Source: Bdellovibrio bacteriovorus (GTDB lineage: Bacteria; Bdellovibrionota; Bdellovibrionia; Bdellovibrionales; Bdellovibrionaceae). Taken from it: a stretch of 64,000 bases of DNA. Below are positions 35,401 to 42,827 of this stretch, piece by piece. Numbering within the stretch: position 1 is the stretch's first letter; the number at the start of each line of letters is the position of its first letter. The translations under genes and the position numbers were made by a program. Where the stretch lies: assembly GCF_001592735.1 (NCBI RefSeq), contig NZ_LUKE01000005.1, positions 1-64,000 of the forward strand, read 5' to 3'. Below the pieces are notes generated by a model, which was given only the letters and a program-made list of their open reading frames with translations, did not search any database and was not told where the DNA came from.

Positions 35401-35632
35401 CCAATGGAAAAAGATTTCCGTGCACGCGCAAGCTCAAGGATATGTGAATATTCCAGAGGCTGTCACCCTAAAGGCGCAAGAAAAAGTGCAAGTGTCTTTG
35501 ACGAAGGGTTATGGCGCGGAAAGTTTAGTGGTGTACATGCCACAAAATCGTTCGGTGCGTGATGTGCTTTTAGAAGACTCGCAGTCCCAAGTGATCAGTC
35601 CGGTGTTTAAAGTCACTGACGAACAAGAATAA
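32474..35632 (+). CDS. Large lipoprotein subtilase (S8 family) with PA-domain insertion
   Basis: A secreted serine protease of about 1052 residues. I place the start at TTG 32474: GGGGG lies 5-6 bases upstream, and this gives a clean lipoprotein signal ending VMLTAC. The frame is open back to another TTG at 32414. An I9-like propeptide follows. Numbered from 32414, the triad is Asp209 (GIIDTGID), His280 (ESGHGTHVAG) and Ser604 (SGTSMAGP). A PA (protease-associated) domain (GKVAFIERGKVSFADKIKRA) is inserted between His and Ser, as in cell-envelope subtilases. The last ~400 residues look like beta-rich Fn3-type modules. It should act on proteins outside the inner membrane; prey or envelope turnover is inference. 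Confidence 0.92.
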   Translation: MNLLANFLSKKTAVSGVLFTVMLTACTDQTSLHLLTGPELKDGLYTTRSEVAEPFVTILRLKNPALLETAKRVDGKLVIDPELLANIEAEQEATIEELKGISSEIRVLIRYKSVLNGIAIWAPADTLEKITSIPNVTMTERSGHFRRSTLAEVKAFTPVGKKTSVNFIGADKAHANGIRGQGMKVGIIDTGIDYTHKMLGGEGTEEAFKAIDPSAATPAFPNKKVVGGIDLAGSKFNTSSNNPAERIPVPDSNPIDESGHGTHVAGTVAGIGDGVNTYSGVAPDAVLYAIKVFGAGGTTSDEVVIAALEYAVNPSGDLKYEDQLDVVNLSLGGGYGNPHIMYATAIKNTVRGGTVVVASAGNEGDKGYIVGAPSISDEAISVASSIDNMDQNVFFPAATFMFGEQKLKAEFSEAAITKSLSTLESLQGELVDIGFADAELAPELKQQLAGKVAFIERGKVSFADKIKRAQEAGAIAVVVMNNSDTPVLFVMGGDATFNIPGVMISRKDGIKIREEMARSPVSVNLKTTDKVEKPWLIDTISDFSSRGPRSEDGMIKPEIAAPGTNIISADMGMGDKGAALSGTSMAGPHIAGVMALLKQKFPSLSGLELKSVLLGHGKVIADAKGNTYSVSRQGAGRVQVFSSFNATVVTTPSTLSFGITDLEKQKTLSMNLKVKNISAKAVSLTPTWKGSKALKVSVPAISLAAGEEKTVLIKAALTGSLMTAQTEELDGFLQLRDGEDLALQIPALAIVRQISQVKATSLVVAATSEVDSSGSTTELTLENKGVNSGDAYIFNLLGVDNRKPNNKPDWFPNRNCDMQSAGYRIVEKDGTRILQIAVKLYEGMTTWHSCEVNVQIDSNNDNITDQEIAGLPMSSLPGLDGDQFISLLLDGTKARQLRKQFEAAVKEDPKLKEDYTAAVQDTRGMLAVDNSTLAIIEANISKLALSDGGELSLKISTTHQDAGINEYDDYLEKQSTQWKKISVHAQAQGYVNIPEAVTLKAQEKVQVSLTKGYGAESLVVYMPQNRSVRDVLLEDSQSQVISPVFKVTDEQE

Positions 35633-35634
35633 AA

Positions 35635-36171
35635 CTAAAACGATCCTGTTTTATAAACCCTGCGCCAATCCCGCAGGGTTTTTACTATCAAGACCTTGCT
35701 TTTAAATTCTTCCCTAGCAAAGATGCGCAACAGTTCCGGTCGCATTTGTTTATGCGCGCTTTTTAAAACCTTAAACATCTTTTGCGTGTGTTCCCAGTTT
35801 CGTTCATCGCATTCAGGTGGCAACTCAGGCCGGCGTGACCATAAGTTCTTGATTTGTCTTTTTACCAGCCACCACTGATGGCGCCATAAAGGGAAATCGA
35901 TAAAGATAATGCGATCGGCAAGTTTAAAACGATTTTCCAGCATGTCCAAAGGGCCATAACCATCAATCAACCAACGCTCTTGGTTTTCAATCGCTTTAAT
36001 CGCCGTGCGAATTTCCGGCAAGGCGCGAATCTTCATTCCTGGCAAAAATTGAACACTATCAATATGCATCAGGGGCAGATCCCACAGGGTGGCTAAACGG
36101 CGGCTTAAGCGCGTTTTTCCGGCAGCGACGTTACCCACGACCATGACTTTTTGGGGAGCATTTTGCCTCAA
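35635..36171 (-). CDS. P-loop NTPase, adenylate-kinase-like (topology-modulation-type)
   Basis: A 178-residue small kinase-like protein. The Walker A is GNVAAGKT (about residues 13-20), followed by LMHIDSVQF, RWLIDGY and DRIIFIDFP, the layout of the shikimate/adenylate-kinase-like group often labelled DNA topology modulation protein FlaR. The true substrate of this group is uncertain. Its start overlaps the stop of the next gene upstream by 4 bases, so the two are coupled. It converges with the protease gene. Confidence 0.82.
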   Translation of the reverse strand: MRQNAPQKVMVVGNVAAGKTRLSRRLATLWDLPLMHIDSVQFLPGMKIRALPEIRTAIKAIENQERWLIDGYGPLDMLENRFKLADRIIFIDFPLWRHQWWLVKRQIKNLWSRRPELPPECDERNWEHTQKMFKVLKSAHKQMRPELLRIFAREEFKSKVLIVKTLRDWRRVYKTGSF

Positions 36172-36437
36172 CTTAAAATCCTTTTAAACTCTTCCCGTTC
36201 CGCAGCTTCCATGACGAGCCATTCGGGTGGCACAAGCTCCACCACTTCTTTCCATGAAGCGATCACCATTTGTTTGGCTAGGGGCTTGGCGTGCAGATCT
36301 TTAAGTAATTGCAAATGGCGTAATAAAATCGTGCGTGTGGGTTTATAAAAACCGTCTTTGTCCTTACCGGCGTTAGAAATCTCTTCGGAGTTTTCGACGC
36401 GAATGATTAAATCTGCAAAGAATTTATCCAAGCTCAT
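36168..36437 (-). CDS. Small hypothetical protein
   Basis: No family recognised. From ATG 36437 it is a soluble 89-residue, mostly helical protein with charged helices (LDKFFADLIIRVENSEEISN, LLRHLQLLKDLHAKPLAKQMVIASW). The frame stays open to 36536, but that part would cover the promoter space of the divergent osmC-like gene, and reads unlike coding sequence. No strong ribosome site helps. It is coupled to the P-loop NTPase gene by a 4-base overlap, which suggests a shared role. Confidence 0.6.
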   Translation of the reverse strand: MSLDKFFADLIIRVENSEEISNAGKDKDGFYKPTRTILLRHLQLLKDLHAKPLAKQMVIASWKEVVELVPPEWLVMEAAEREEFKRILS

Positions 36438-36567
36438 GGATTTATCATAAAGAACTTCCCCGCGTTTGCCTATTCTTTGTCGATCAGCATGACTAAAAAT
36501 CTGTATTTTAACGAAGCTTTGCCATCTTGGGCGCAAGTTTTTAGACTGCCCTTTTAAGGAGGTCCTT

Positions 36568-37017
36568 ATGGACAGAAAAGCCAGTGCATTATGGGAAGGT
36601 GATATTAAGAATGGCCGCGGTCAACTTTCATCAGACAGCGGGGTTCTAAAAAACCATCCGTATTCTTTTGCCACACGATTCGGCGATACACCGGGTACTA
36701 ATCCCGAAGAACTTATTGCCGCCGCCCATGCGGGCTGTTTTACCATGGCGTTAGCGGGAGCTTTGGGTAAAAAAGGATTTACAGCTGATAAGCTGGAAAC
36801 CTCTGCAACCGTCACAATCGGTAAAGACGGCGAAGGTTTCAAGATCGGATCTTCACGTTTGAAATTGCGCGCCCAAGTTCCAGATATTGACGAAAAAACC
36901 TTTCGTGCCATTGCCGAAGACGCTAAAGCCAATTGCCCGGTGTCTAAAGTTCTGAATGCCGAAATCTCACTAGAAATTGATTTCCATCAATCCATTCATG
37001 CGGGTGCTTCCCACTAA
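36568..37017 (+). CDS. OsmC-family peroxiredoxin
   Basis: A 149-residue thiol peroxidase of the OsmC/Ohr superfamily, which reduces organic hydroperoxides. The two redox Cys are Cys57 (HAGCFTMAL) and Cys123 (ANCPVSKVLN), and the N-terminal pattern of LWEGDIKNGRG..., with TNPEELIAAAHAGC, is typical of the OsmC branch. AAGGAGG lies about 7 bases before the ATG. It stands alone and diverges from the small hypothetical gene. Confidence 0.93.
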   Translation: MDRKASALWEGDIKNGRGQLSSDSGVLKNHPYSFATRFGDTPGTNPEELIAAAHAGCFTMALAGALGKKGFTADKLETSATVTIGKDGEGFKIGSSRLKLRAQVPDIDEKTFRAIAEDAKANCPVSKVLNAEISLEIDFHQSIHAGASH

Positions 37018-37103
37018 CTCTTAGCAGCACGTCGTAGAACTTTTGTGATGCCATCTCTTCCAAGAGGTGGCATTTTTATTAAGAACCTTTAGAAAGGATA
37101 TTT

Positions 37104-37628
37104 ATGAGAACTCTTTATGTAGGTCTTCTTGTCGTAGCTTCGGCTTCTCTTTTGTCCGCGTGTGCCAGTACCAACACCATTCGTGATGTGCCTAAAATCG
37201 ATCCTGAAAAAATCGAAGTGCCGGCATTAAGTGCTCTGCCCAAAAGAGACATCAATTTGCAAATCGTAGATGCCCGCAGTGCTTCCGTGAAAGAACAAAG
37301 CTTGGAATTACAAGCCGAAGTGGAACGCGCCACGAGCCGTGCTTTAACTCGCACGGGTATTGCGGTGACTGGATTAAGCAACAATGCTTTGACGATCACG
37401 GTGCAAGATTATGCCACCGAAAAATTCCAAGAAGGCTGTGTTAAAATCAATGGCGCTTTATTGATCCCTAAAAAAGCGAAATTAAGTTCCGACGCCACTA
37501 GCTGCTATGAAATGAAAACTCCGGGTGGACGTTTGATGAGCAGTGATATCACTAAAGCTTACGAAGAGGCTTTGACTTTGGTTTTTAAAAATCTAGATCA
37601 AGCTTTGGGAAAACTGCAAACTATGTAA
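37104..37628 (+). CDS. Hypothetical lipoprotein
   Basis: A 174-residue protein with a lipoprotein signal (SASLLSAC, Cys20). The mature part has the sequence PKRDINLQIVDARSASVKEQSLELQAEVERATSRALTRTGIAV, then LTITVQDYATEKFQEGCVKINGALLIPKKA, the alternating pattern of small envelope lipoproteins with an alpha/beta fold. No family recognised. AGAAAGG precedes the ATG. Location in a membrane envelope is inferred from the signal only. Confidence 0.8.
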   Translation: MRTLYVGLLVVASASLLSACASTNTIRDVPKIDPEKIEVPALSALPKRDINLQIVDARSASVKEQSLELQAEVERATSRALTRTGIAVTGLSNNALTITVQDYATEKFQEGCVKINGALLIPKKAKLSSDATSCYEMKTPGGRLMSSDITKAYEEALTLVFKNLDQALGKLQTM

Positions 37629-37636
37629 TAAAAAGG

Positions 37637-37800
37637 TCCTGTAACTAAGATATACACTTTGGGGCAAATTCTTCTTTGCCCCAAAGAAGTCTTAAAGTGA
37701 GACAGGACGTTCTATTAATTTCGGTCTGATTTACTTCATCCTCCCGCCTCACATTCCGATGAGGACATGTGCTCTGTGAGAGCCTCGATTCAGCGGAGGT
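37637..37800 (+). ncRNA. Structured leader upstream of the diguanylate cyclase
   Basis: A perfect 12-bp hairpin (37658-37669 with 37676-37687, arm CTTTGGGGCAAA) is enclosed by AAGA/TCTT and by GTCCTGT (37637-37643) with ACAGGAC (37704-37710). Further on GCTCT/AGAGC closes on GTG, just before the GGAGG of the GGDEF gene. No T run follows the big hairpin, so it is a poor terminator. It does not match the c-di-GMP riboswitch core as I know it. Could be a leader, an sRNA or a 3' end of the lipoprotein mRNA. Confidence 0.4.
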
Positions 37801-37806
37801 AGTTCC

Positions 37807-38931
37807 TTGAAAACGTGGATGAAAAAGCTTGTCGACCAATTCGATATGGACTGGGGTGGAGCTCACCCAAATTCAGAAGATGGCACAGCCAAGAAACCTA
37901 ATACGCCGGTCTTAACCGAAGATCGTGCGACGTTGCTGTATATTTTAGACGTCTATAATAAGCATCTTTTTGAAATCCAGAATCATTCCGTGCGCAAAGT
38001 GCGCGCTAAGCTTGATACTTTTGCTAAAGAGCTAGTACAAGCCAATCCTGAAGAAGCCGAAAAAACGATGTTCCGCATCCGTCAGTTTATTTCAAGCTAT
38101 CGCATTGATGAATACTCTTACGTGCAAAACACCTTTGATGATTTTAAGCGCATCATCTGGGACTTTGCCGACCACTTAAGCGAAGAGGCGCACGCCGAAG
38201 ACTCTTCCCAAGCGGACATCAACCAAAGCCTTGAGGGCTTACGTGAAGCCGTAGAATCAAATTCGATTGAAGACTTGCGTGCAAAATCTCGTGAGTTCAT
38301 CAACTTCTATTTAAAGCACCAAACGACGAAAAATGATCGTCGTTCAAAACGCATGGAATCTATCAAAAAGAATCTGACGACGGTGAAAAAACAACTGATG
38401 GAAGCCAATCAAACGGCCCGGCGCGATCACATGACCGGCGCCCACAATCGTCGCAGCTATGATGAACAAGTCCGCCGTTACTTGCAATTGCAAGACATCG
38501 ATAAAGAACCGATGACGTTGATTATTTTAGATATCGACTTCTTTAAAAAGATCAACGACAACTATGGCCATGATTTTGGCGACTTCGTCTTAAAAGAATG
38601 CGTGCGCTTATTACAGGAAAGCTTTTCACGCGAAGAAGACTTTATTGCCCGCCTAGGTGGTGAAGAATTCGGGGTCATCCTTCCGGGATGTAACGTCGAA
38701 GCGGCAACAAAAATGGCTGACGAGGCCATGGCTCGCATCCGCAAGGAAGCCTTCGTTCATGAAAACCAAACGATTCGCTTCACCGTTTCTATGGGTATTG
38801 CTCAATACTCCCCCGGTGAATCACCCGATAACTGGTACAAACGCGCCGATGAAGCTTTATATGAGTCCAAACAAACTGGACGAAACAAGTATTCTCTGGC
38901 CTCTAAACCCGGTATCAAGCGCGTGGCATAA
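37807..38931 (+). CDS. Diguanylate cyclase (GGDEF domain)
   Basis: A 374-residue cytoplasmic enzyme making cyclic di-GMP from two GTP. The active site is GGEEF (residues 284-288). The inhibitory I-site RxxD is at 275-278, at the right distance, so product feedback is likely. The N-terminal ~200 residues are helical and charged with no known sensor domain. The start is TTG at 37807, set by GGAGG 7 bases upstream. With the PilZ protein at 1241 it shows c-di-GMP signalling in this organism. Confidence 0.95.
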   Translation: MKTWMKKLVDQFDMDWGGAHPNSEDGTAKKPNTPVLTEDRATLLYILDVYNKHLFEIQNHSVRKVRAKLDTFAKELVQANPEEAEKTMFRIRQFISSYRIDEYSYVQNTFDDFKRIIWDFADHLSEEAHAEDSSQADINQSLEGLREAVESNSIEDLRAKSREFINFYLKHQTTKNDRRSKRMESIKKNLTTVKKQLMEANQTARRDHMTGAHNRRSYDEQVRRYLQLQDIDKEPMTLIILDIDFFKKINDNYGHDFGDFVLKECVRLLQESFSREEDFIARLGGEEFGVILPGCNVEAATKMADEAMARIRKEAFVHENQTIRFTVSMGIAQYSPGESPDNWYKRADEALYESKQTGRNKYSLASKPGIKRVA

Positions 38932-38941
38932 TCCACAAAAA

Positions 38942-38971
38942 AATGGCCTTACCCGCGCAGGCAAGGCCATT
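38942..38971 (-). terminator. Intrinsic terminator of the 38993-39508 gene
   Basis: A 9-bp stem AATGGCCTT/AAGGCCATT (38963-38971 with 38942-38950) is followed on the minus strand by a T run of seven. It lies between convergent genes and may serve both. Confidence 0.85.
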
Positions 38972-38992
38972 CTATCGGTCCTTAGCACAACT

Positions 38993-39508
38993 TTACTTTC
39001 TTTGTCCCAGACCGTAACGAGCTTCACAATTGATATGAATGGCTCCTTTACCCAGCGTAAAAAACTCCACACCTGTATCTAAGCCTCCGGTAGCTCGCGT
39101 GAAATTTTTCATAGGATCAAACAGTCCTTTTTGGTAAGTAACGATGGTCACCCCCGGCCAAAACTTATCCTTATTCATATCCGGTCCTGGCTCGTTCACA
39201 TGATAAGAGGGGTACTGTCCCACACTTGCAATACGGAAGTACGTCGTGACGCCATCCCGCTCGACATTTCCCACAAATAAAAATCCCGATTTGTCGACCA
39301 CTTTACCTTCCACACCATCACTAAAGCTCTTTTGAGTCAGATCAACAGACCTATCGTTCACTTGGCAACGCACATCTTGGAAAGATTTTAGTTTGTTAGA
39401 TAAAAAACGGCCTTCATCTGCAGAGCCGATTTGCCCATTGCCTGCAAAAGCCGAGATACTTAAAGAAAGTAGGGTCATAAGAACCGCAGCGTTGATTGAT
39501 TTTTTCAT
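38993..39508 (-). CDS. Secreted hypothetical protein
   Basis: A 171-residue protein with a signal peptide (LMTLLSLSISAFAG, cleavage near residue 22). The mature part has two Cys (VRCQV and INCEA), which could form a disulfide, and strand-rich sequence (GKVVDKSGFLFVGNVERDGVTTYFRIASVGQ). No family recognised. GGAGACC precedes the ATG on its strand. It ends at a strong terminator, so it is its own transcript. Confidence 0.8.
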   Translation of the reverse strand: MKKSINAAVLMTLLSLSISAFAGNGQIGSADEGRFLSNKLKSFQDVRCQVNDRSVDLTQKSFSDGVEGKVVDKSGFLFVGNVERDGVTTYFRIASVGQYPSYHVNEPGPDMNKDKFWPGVTIVTYQKGLFDPMKNFTRATGGLDTGVEFFTLGKGAIHINCEARYGLGQRK

Positions 39509-39660
39509 TTTGGTCTCCTTGGTTTTGTGGAGAATCTCACCAGACTCGCGAGGGGCGGAGGACTGATCTTCTCATCGTTTATTACGGACCTCCCTACAAG
39601 CAGTGTGCCATCCATCCAAAGAACCTTTATGGCTCATAGGCATATTAAAACTTACAGACT

Positions 39661-39723
39661 GCCGCAAATGGCGGCCTCATTGGTGTCAAAGTGCTCCGAG
39701 TGGAGCACCTAATAGTTTTTGAC
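39661..39723 (+). other. Tandem hairpins in the gap before the TIGR02147 gene
   Basis: The 256-base gap 39509-39764 holds two close hairpins: GCCGC/GCGGC (39661-39675) and a stem GTCAAAGTGCTCC (39685-39697) whose inner seven bases pair with GGAGCAC (39702-39708) and whose outer six pair with TTTGAC (39718-39723). They lie 41-100 bases before the start of the next gene and could be an operator or leader structure. Nothing else was found there. Confidence 0.4.
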
Positions 39724-39764
39724 TTTGGGGGCACAATCTTCTGAACTAATTCTTTGGGGGATCT

Positions 39765-40664
39765 ATGAAAAAACCATCCGTTTTTGAATATTTAGATATC
39801 GTCACCTTTTTGCGTGACGATTTCGCGTATAGGAAATCCGTGGCGCCCAATTTCTCTTATGAGGCATGGGCCTCAGAGTTGGGTTTCCAAAGTCGCTCTT
39901 ATGTCCGTATGATCTTGTTAGGCAAAAAAAAAATATCCGATAATTTCGCCGAATACTACATAAAAGCTTGCCGTATGAATTCCAAAGAGGCCGAGTATTT
40001 TTTAATCCTATTGAAATACTCACAGACAGGAAGGCTTGAAGAAAGGCAAGTTTACGGGGAAAAATTGATGCAGATTCTGAGAAGTGTCTCACAAAGAGAA
40101 ATCATAAATCCATCGGCAGAATTTTATTCCCGCACGCTTTATTCCCGCCTTCTAACACTTTTGGGTTTCAAAGATATCCAAACCTCCGTGTCTTCTTTGT
40201 CCGAAATTCTTGTGGTGGACCCCATGGAAGTGCAAAAAGCCCTGGAGCTTTTGGAACAATTAGGATTGGCGGCGGCCAATGAGCACCAGGGCGTGCGGGT
40301 TTGGCAAACGGCGCTTGGAAAATACACCGTGCCTTCTCAGATCGGCAGTGCTGATTTGATGAAATATCACGAGGGTAGCTTGATGGAAGCCATTCAGGCT
40401 TTTCCCCAGTCTAAAGAAAATCGATACTATAAAAGCTTACTCGTCCCTCTTTCCCCAGAAGAGGTCGATCAATTAAAACAACTAGTTGAAACCTTTTGCT
40501 CTGAACAGCTAACCCGCTTCCAATCTTCTTATTTAGCGCAGCGGCGGCTCTTTCAGGTGAATCTGAATTATTATGCTGTTTCCCAACCCTTGGCCGACAC
40601 GATTGTCGAGAGCGATGTTTCTCTTTCAGAGGAGAAGTGTCGAAACTTTAGACAACTGTCATAG
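39765..40664 (+). CDS. TIGR02147-family protein
   Basis: A 299-residue protein of the TIGR02147 group, known mainly from Fibrobacter and Bdellovibrio relatives. The N-terminal signature is visible: EYLDIVTFLRDDFAYRK...NFSYEAWASELGF, then SYVRMILLGKKKISDNF and a helical AEYFLILLKYSQT. A winged-helix-like segment (LSEILVVDPMEVQKALELLEQLGL) points to DNA binding, so it is probably a regulator, but no member has a firm role. GGGGGATCT precedes the ATG. The next genes, a subtilase and a nuclease, are possible targets. Confidence 0.87.
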   Translation: MKKPSVFEYLDIVTFLRDDFAYRKSVAPNFSYEAWASELGFQSRSYVRMILLGKKKISDNFAEYYIKACRMNSKEAEYFLILLKYSQTGRLEERQVYGEKLMQILRSVSQREIINPSAEFYSRTLYSRLLTLLGFKDIQTSVSSLSEILVVDPMEVQKALELLEQLGLAAANEHQGVRVWQTALGKYTVPSQIGSADLMKYHEGSLMEAIQAFPQSKENRYYKSLLVPLSPEEVDQLKQLVETFCSEQLTRFQSSYLAQRRLFQVNLNYYAVSQPLADTIVESDVSLSEEKCRNFRQLS

Positions 40665-40808
40665 GGCTTTTGGTGACCAGAATTTTCTGGTCATTTGATC
40701 TCGTTTACTATGCGCATAGAAATTTCAGTGCACTTTTTCGAAACTTACAGTCGAAATTAAAATTACGCGCACTACAGGCTGGCAAGCTCGTTGCTTTAGG
40801 TGAATGTC

Positions 40809-41681
40809 ATGAAAACTGTGACACTCACAACGAAACTTTTTATCTCAGCAATTTTACTTTTCCCTGCGATGGCGCGACCACAACAACAAGAAGATGTGGT
40901 GGTCGCGATCATCGACACCGGAATTGATGTGAATCATCCCTTATTAAAAGATCACCTTTGGACGAATCCCGTTGGCGGACTCCACGGATGGAATTTCTCT
41001 TCTAACAATAGCGATATCGAGGACAACCACGGACACGGTACTCATATCGCGGGGATTATTTTAAGAAAGGCTCCTTCGAAACGCATCAAGTTTATGGTCT
41101 TAAAATATTATGACCCCTTAAAAACCGGCGAGGACAATTTAACGGCGTCCATTGAGGCCATTAAGTACGCCACAAAAATGAAAGCAGATATTATCAACTA
41201 TTCGGGCGGTGGTGATTTAAAGAGCCCGCTGGAGGAAGCTGCCATTCGTGATGCGCAAAAACAGGGAATCGTTTTTGTCGCCGCGGCCGGTAATGAAGGG
41301 CGCAATACCGATCGCGTCGGCTACTTTCCAGCGGGCTATCGTTTGAGCAATATTATTTCGGTGGCGGCCACCGATTCGCGCCAACGTTTACTTGCAAGCT
41401 CGAACTATGGGTCTGAATCCGTCGACATCGCTGCCCCCGGCAAGAATGTTTACTCTAGCTTGCCCGGCGGTAAATATGGATTTATGTCTGGGACCTCCCA
41501 AGCCACGGCCTGCGTGACGGGACTCGTAGCGGCCCTCATGGTGCGCACCGAAAAAACTTTGAGCCCCGAGGATGTAAAGCGGGTTTTGGTCAAAGCCGCG
41601 ACCAAAGATCGTCAATTGGCTAAAAAAATACGCTCAGAGGCCCGGATTTCATCTCTTCAAGCCTCATTTTTTACGAACTAA
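40809..41681 (+). CDS. Secreted subtilase (S8 family), compact
   Basis: A 290-residue serine protease with a signal peptide (FISAILLFPAMA). Numbered from ATG 40809 the triad is Asp36 (AIIDTGID), His76 (NHGHGTHIAG) and Ser230 (SGTSQATA); the oxyanion Asn is in AAAGNEG. Unlike the large subtilase at 32474 it has no room for a long propeptide, and no insertions. I choose ATG 40809 (AGGTG 7 bases upstream) over GTG 40800. It follows the TIGR02147 gene by about 145 bases. Confidence 0.93.
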   Translation: MKTVTLTTKLFISAILLFPAMARPQQQEDVVVAIIDTGIDVNHPLLKDHLWTNPVGGLHGWNFSSNNSDIEDNHGHGTHIAGIILRKAPSKRIKFMVLKYYDPLKTGEDNLTASIEAIKYATKMKADIINYSGGGDLKSPLEEAAIRDAQKQGIVFVAAAGNEGRNTDRVGYFPAGYRLSNIISVAATDSRQRLLASSNYGSESVDIAAPGKNVYSSLPGGKYGFMSGTSQATACVTGLVAALMVRTEKTLSPEDVKRVLVKAATKDRQLAKKIRSEARISSLQASFFTN

Positions 41682-41718
41682 TTTGACCTGGCCCAGGATG
41701 GGATTCTAGGCTTTAAGG

Positions 41719-42246
41719 ATGAAGCCACATCTTTTTCTAACCTCTATCATTGCTGCTTCCGGAATTTTAAGTGCCTGCTCTCCGTCCACCCCCGCTCAAG
41801 CCGACTTTACGGTGACGACAAAACCTTCTGAGGAATGCCTTCACGATGAAAAGACCTTTCGCTGCGTGAAGGTTTTAAAGAACTATGACGGCGACACGAT
41901 CACCGTGAACATCCCTAATGTTCCACCCTTGATTGGCAAAAATATTTCGGTGCGGGTTTTCGGAATCGACACCCCGGAAGTAAAAACTAAGAACCAGTGT
42001 GAAAAAGAGGCCGGCCGCATTGCTAAAAACTTGGTCAGCGCGACTTTAAAAAATGCCAAAACAGTAGAACTGCACAATGTTCGCCGTGATAAGTATTTTC
42101 GTATTTTAGCGGATGTGAAAGTCGATGGTCGTTCTTTGAAAGATATTCTTTTAAAGAACAAATTGGCTTACGAATACGATGGTGGCACCAAGAAACGCCT
42201 TGATTGGTGCAAGGTTGTTCGTCTGCCCGCCAATTCGGGACGATAA
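41719..42246 (+). CDS. Lipoprotein thermonuclease (SNase family)
   Basis: A 175-residue nuclease with a lipoprotein signal (GILSAC, Cys20). The staphylococcal-nuclease fold is clear: LKNYDGDTITV with the calcium-binding Asp, VRVFGIDTPEVK with the catalytic Arg and Glu, and RDKYFRILADVKVDGR with the second Arg. It would cut DNA or RNA outside the inner membrane. It lies 37 bases after the subtilase gene on the same strand, so the two hydrolases are probably co-expressed. Confidence 0.92.
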   Translation: MKPHLFLTSIIAASGILSACSPSTPAQADFTVTTKPSEECLHDEKTFRCVKVLKNYDGDTITVNIPNVPPLIGKNISVRVFGIDTPEVKTKNQCEKEAGRIAKNLVSATLKNAKTVELHNVRRDKYFRILADVKVDGRSLKDILLKNKLAYEYDGGTKKRLDWCKVVRLPANSGR

Positions 42247-42247
42247 A

Positions 42248-42751
42248 CTATCGGATATCAGATCCGGGTTTGATTTCCTCAAACATCGGAGCGACTTCTG
42301 AATCCACAATCTTTGCCTGCATGCAGAACTCTTTCATAAGACCGGCAAGTTTGGCTGTTTTTTCGGGATTCATATTTTGCAAAGTCTCAAGCATTTGTTC
42401 TTGAATCGTACCCGGGATGGTCTCTAGTTTCGCAAGACCCGCTTCCGTCAAGGAAACCACCACACGGCGAGAGTCTTCAACAGAAACCGTGCGAGATACC
42501 AACCCCTGCTCTTCCAGCTTTTTTACGACAACCGAAACCGAACTCTGATGAGTTGTCGTTCTTAGAGCAAGGTCATTAATAGAAAGACCCGGCTCATCTT
42601 TTAGTTTTTTTAAAACAAAAATCTGCGCCACACTTAATCCCAATTCTTTTTCAAAATGGCTAGAAGAGACACGCAGAGCTTTAAAGATATGACGGATGTA
42701 ATCCATCACTTCACCGACTTCAGGACGATATTTAACAGAAGTTTGACTCAT
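42248..42751 (-). CDS. MarR-family transcriptional regulator
   Basis: A 167-residue winged-helix regulator. The core is LSINDLALRTTTHQSSVSVVVKKLEEQGLVSRTVSVEDSRRVVVSLTEAG, with the wing Asp-Ser-Arg-Arg typical of MarR. Flanking helices would form the dimer interface. It abuts the convergent nuclease gene (one base apart). No neighbouring target is clear; the next gene upstream encodes a pseudouridine synthase. Confidence 0.92.
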   Translation of the reverse strand: MSQTSVKYRPEVGEVMDYIRHIFKALRVSSSHFEKELGLSVAQIFVLKKLKDEPGLSINDLALRTTTHQSSVSVVVKKLEEQGLVSRTVSVEDSRRVVVSLTEAGLAKLETIPGTIQEQMLETLQNMNPEKTAKLAGLMKEFCMQAKIVDSEVAPMFEEIKPGSDIR

Positions 42752-42827
42752 GAAAATATTTAGGATGATAGCAGCTTAACATGCAACATTATTATATATG
42801 AACGCGCATACATGACATTTTGCAGAT

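Noticed and set aside
37629-37806. c-di-GMP (GEMM) riboswitch before the GGDEF gene
   Set aside because: The conserved GEMM core and tetraloop-receptor elements were not found; only the hairpins described are visible.
41388-41615. Antisense frame in the small subtilase
   Set aside because: It overlaps the Ser active-site region of a protease with clear triad and has no independent signal.
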